From NCBI GenBank assembly GCA_000158135.1, contig DS999532.1, positions 234,263-298,262 on the forward strand: a stretch of DNA of 64,000 bases, in the 5' to 3' direction. The notes under the pieces were generated by a model, which was given only the letters and a program-made list of their open reading frames with translations, did no database searches and was not told the DNA's origin. Each line of letters opens with the position of its first letter. Position 1 is the first letter of the stretch. The stretch comes from Rhodobacteraceae bacterium KLH11 (GTDB lineage: Bacteria > Pseudomonadota > Alphaproteobacteria > Rhodobacterales > Rhodobacteraceae). This document shows positions 63,150-64,000 of the stretch, piece after piece. The position numbers were made by a program, and so were the translations under genes.

Positions 63150-64000
63150 GACGCCAAAGACGCATATGCCGGACCCGGATGAAGAGGCCACCGAAGAGGG
63201 GCCTCGCAGCATCTATGACACTGATCCGCCTGAAGATGAGGATTTGTGGTTTCTTCCCCCGCTGGACGAAGCCGAGCCTGATGATTTTTTGTCACCCGCG
63301 CCGCGACCTGAGCAGCAATTGTTGTTCGATCCAAGGGATTGGCGCGAAGCCCAATCCGAATTGTCTGCCGAGCTTGCCGATCTCGCAGTGACTTTTGGGG
63401 CGCTGGATGAGCGTTTGCGCGCCGGACCCAAAGGGTGGGGGCATCGTTTGGCGCTGATGGAAGTGTCGGATCTGGGGTGGTGGACAGGCGATCGGATCAG
63501 CGTCGACCGGCTTGCCCTCTGGACCGGGTTGCGGATCGGGGCAACGGGTGATGATGTGCAGGCGTTGTTCAGGGCAGGATGGGCCGTGCGGCGCTTGACT
63601 GCGGGTGCTGGACCCTCGGAAGGGGGATGGGATGCCGGACTGACTGCTTTCTTTGACCGTCAGGCACAGGGGATAGAGGAAGTTCCCGAAGCTGTGGCTG
63701 ATCTGGCCGAAGTGATGCGCAGCGCTGACGGGCTGCACTCGGTGACCCAGGCCGCGATCGGCTTTCACGCATGGCGCGCCTTGTCACCCGGTATCGGTCA
63801 GGACACCGAAGCTGCGATTGCCGCCGCGCGTCACGCCGCGACCATGGGCCGGGGCGGCGCGTTGTTTGTACCGTTGGCGCTGTCAGGCCCGGGCGCGCTG
63901 CGCGGGGGCGGGGCGCTGGACGAAAAGCTTTCGGCCTGGTTTCGCGGGGCAGGTCAGGCCTCGTTGGCCGCATTGCTGCATCTGGACCGGATCAGCGCAT
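63148..64000 (+). CDS. Incomplete protein with DUF1612-like (RHE_PE00001-type) region, 3' partial
   Basis: Open frame of 284 codons that runs off the window. The first 70 residues are acidic and proline-rich (residues 8-60, including PEDEDLWFLPPLDEAEPDDF). From about residue 72 the protein looks like the rhizobial RHE_PE00001/DUF1612 family: LSAELADLAVTFGALDERL, GWGHRLALMEVSDLGWWTGDRISVDRLALWTG (landmark RISVDRLALWTG), and later an alanine-rich helical part. That family ends in a helix-turn-helix domain, which would lie beyond the window. The assignment is from memory of the family pattern. Start ATG 63148 is inside an inverted repeat; ATG 63166 is an alternative. Confidence 0.6.
   Translation, partial: MTPKTHMPDPDEEATEEGPRSIYDTDPPEDEDLWFLPPLDEAEPDDFLSPAPRPEQQLLFDPRDWREAQSELSAELADLAVTFGALDERLRAGPKGWGHRLALMEVSDLGWWTGDRISVDRLALWTGLRIGATGDDVQALFRAGWAVRRLTAGAGPSEGGWDAGLTAFFDRQAQGIEEVPEAVADLAEVMRSADGLHSVTQAAIGFHAWRALSPGIGQDTEAAIAAARHAATMGRGGALFVPLALSGPGALRGGGALDEKLSAWFRGAGQASLAALLHLDRISA

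Noticed and set aside
1..64000. CRISPR arrays, tRNA or rRNA genes, intact insertion sequences, prophage
   Set aside because: I found no regularly spaced repeats, no cloverleaf-like gaps, no transposase or phage proteins; gaps between genes are mostly too short to hold such features.

Overview
The window reads as chromosomal DNA of a marine alphaproteobacterium of the Roseobacter group (Rhodobacteraceae). The evidence is family-level and indirect: Na+-NQR with NqrM, the gpmI-envC-ctpA and accD-folC arrangements, Si-specific transhydrogenase, glutathione-dependent formaldehyde detoxification, and an intergenic element that I recall as common in Rhodobacterales. I saw no rRNA, tRNA, CRISPR array, intact insertion sequence or prophage.

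Layout. 1-4905: end of the Na+-NQR operon (nqrE partial, nqrF) and its maturation genes apbE and nqrM, separated by a phosphatase, a CBS protein and a small membrane protein. 4921-6597: a sulfatase-like hydrolase with an altered active-site motif. 6685-10682: gpmI, an EnvC-like murein hydrolase activator and a CtpA protease. 10717-13473: an MFS exporter and two uncharacterised proteins. 13716-17700: a very large ABC-exporter-like protein that has lost the nucleotide-binding motifs and carries a cyclic-nucleotide-binding domain, overlapping a CPBP intramembrane protease gene. 17760-19963: accD-folC. 20031-27805: zapE, MFS, HAD, YaiI, SthA, S-formylglutathione hydrolase, AEC transporter and a TetR regulator. 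28303-31772: nadABC. 31785-34468: a canonical sulfatase and an inositol-monophosphatase-family enzyme. 34716-39169: N-formylglutamate amidohydrolase, a glutamine-synthetase-like ligase, an iron alcohol dehydrogenase and an EamA transporter.

39348-61103 is a galactoside catabolic region of about 22 kb. A DeoR regulator precedes a five-gene peptide/opine-type ABC transporter of the kind used for alpha-galactosides (AgpA-like). A second, maltose-type ABC transporter (binding protein, two permeases, and an ATPase encoded divergently with an IclR regulator) is linked to a GH4 alpha-galactosidase. Between them lie a GH42 beta-galactosidase, an SDR dehydrogenase, an SMP-30 lactonase, KDGal kinase and KDPGal aldolase (De Ley-Doudoroff route), a fructokinase, and a fusion of an active-site-less GH1 domain to a glucokinase. 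Together these would import raffinose-, melibiose- or lactose-type sugars, split them, and send galactose, glucose and fructose into central metabolism. A galactonate dehydratase is not present in the window.

61150-64000: a YceI protein divergent from an ECF sigma / anti-sigma pair, then the start of a gene that runs off the window and whose start codon lies inside a perfect inverted repeat.

The most unusual items are the GH1-pseudoenzyme/glucokinase fusion, the motif-less ABC exporter with its CPBP partner, and a hairpin that covers the ribosome binding site of the fusion gene.
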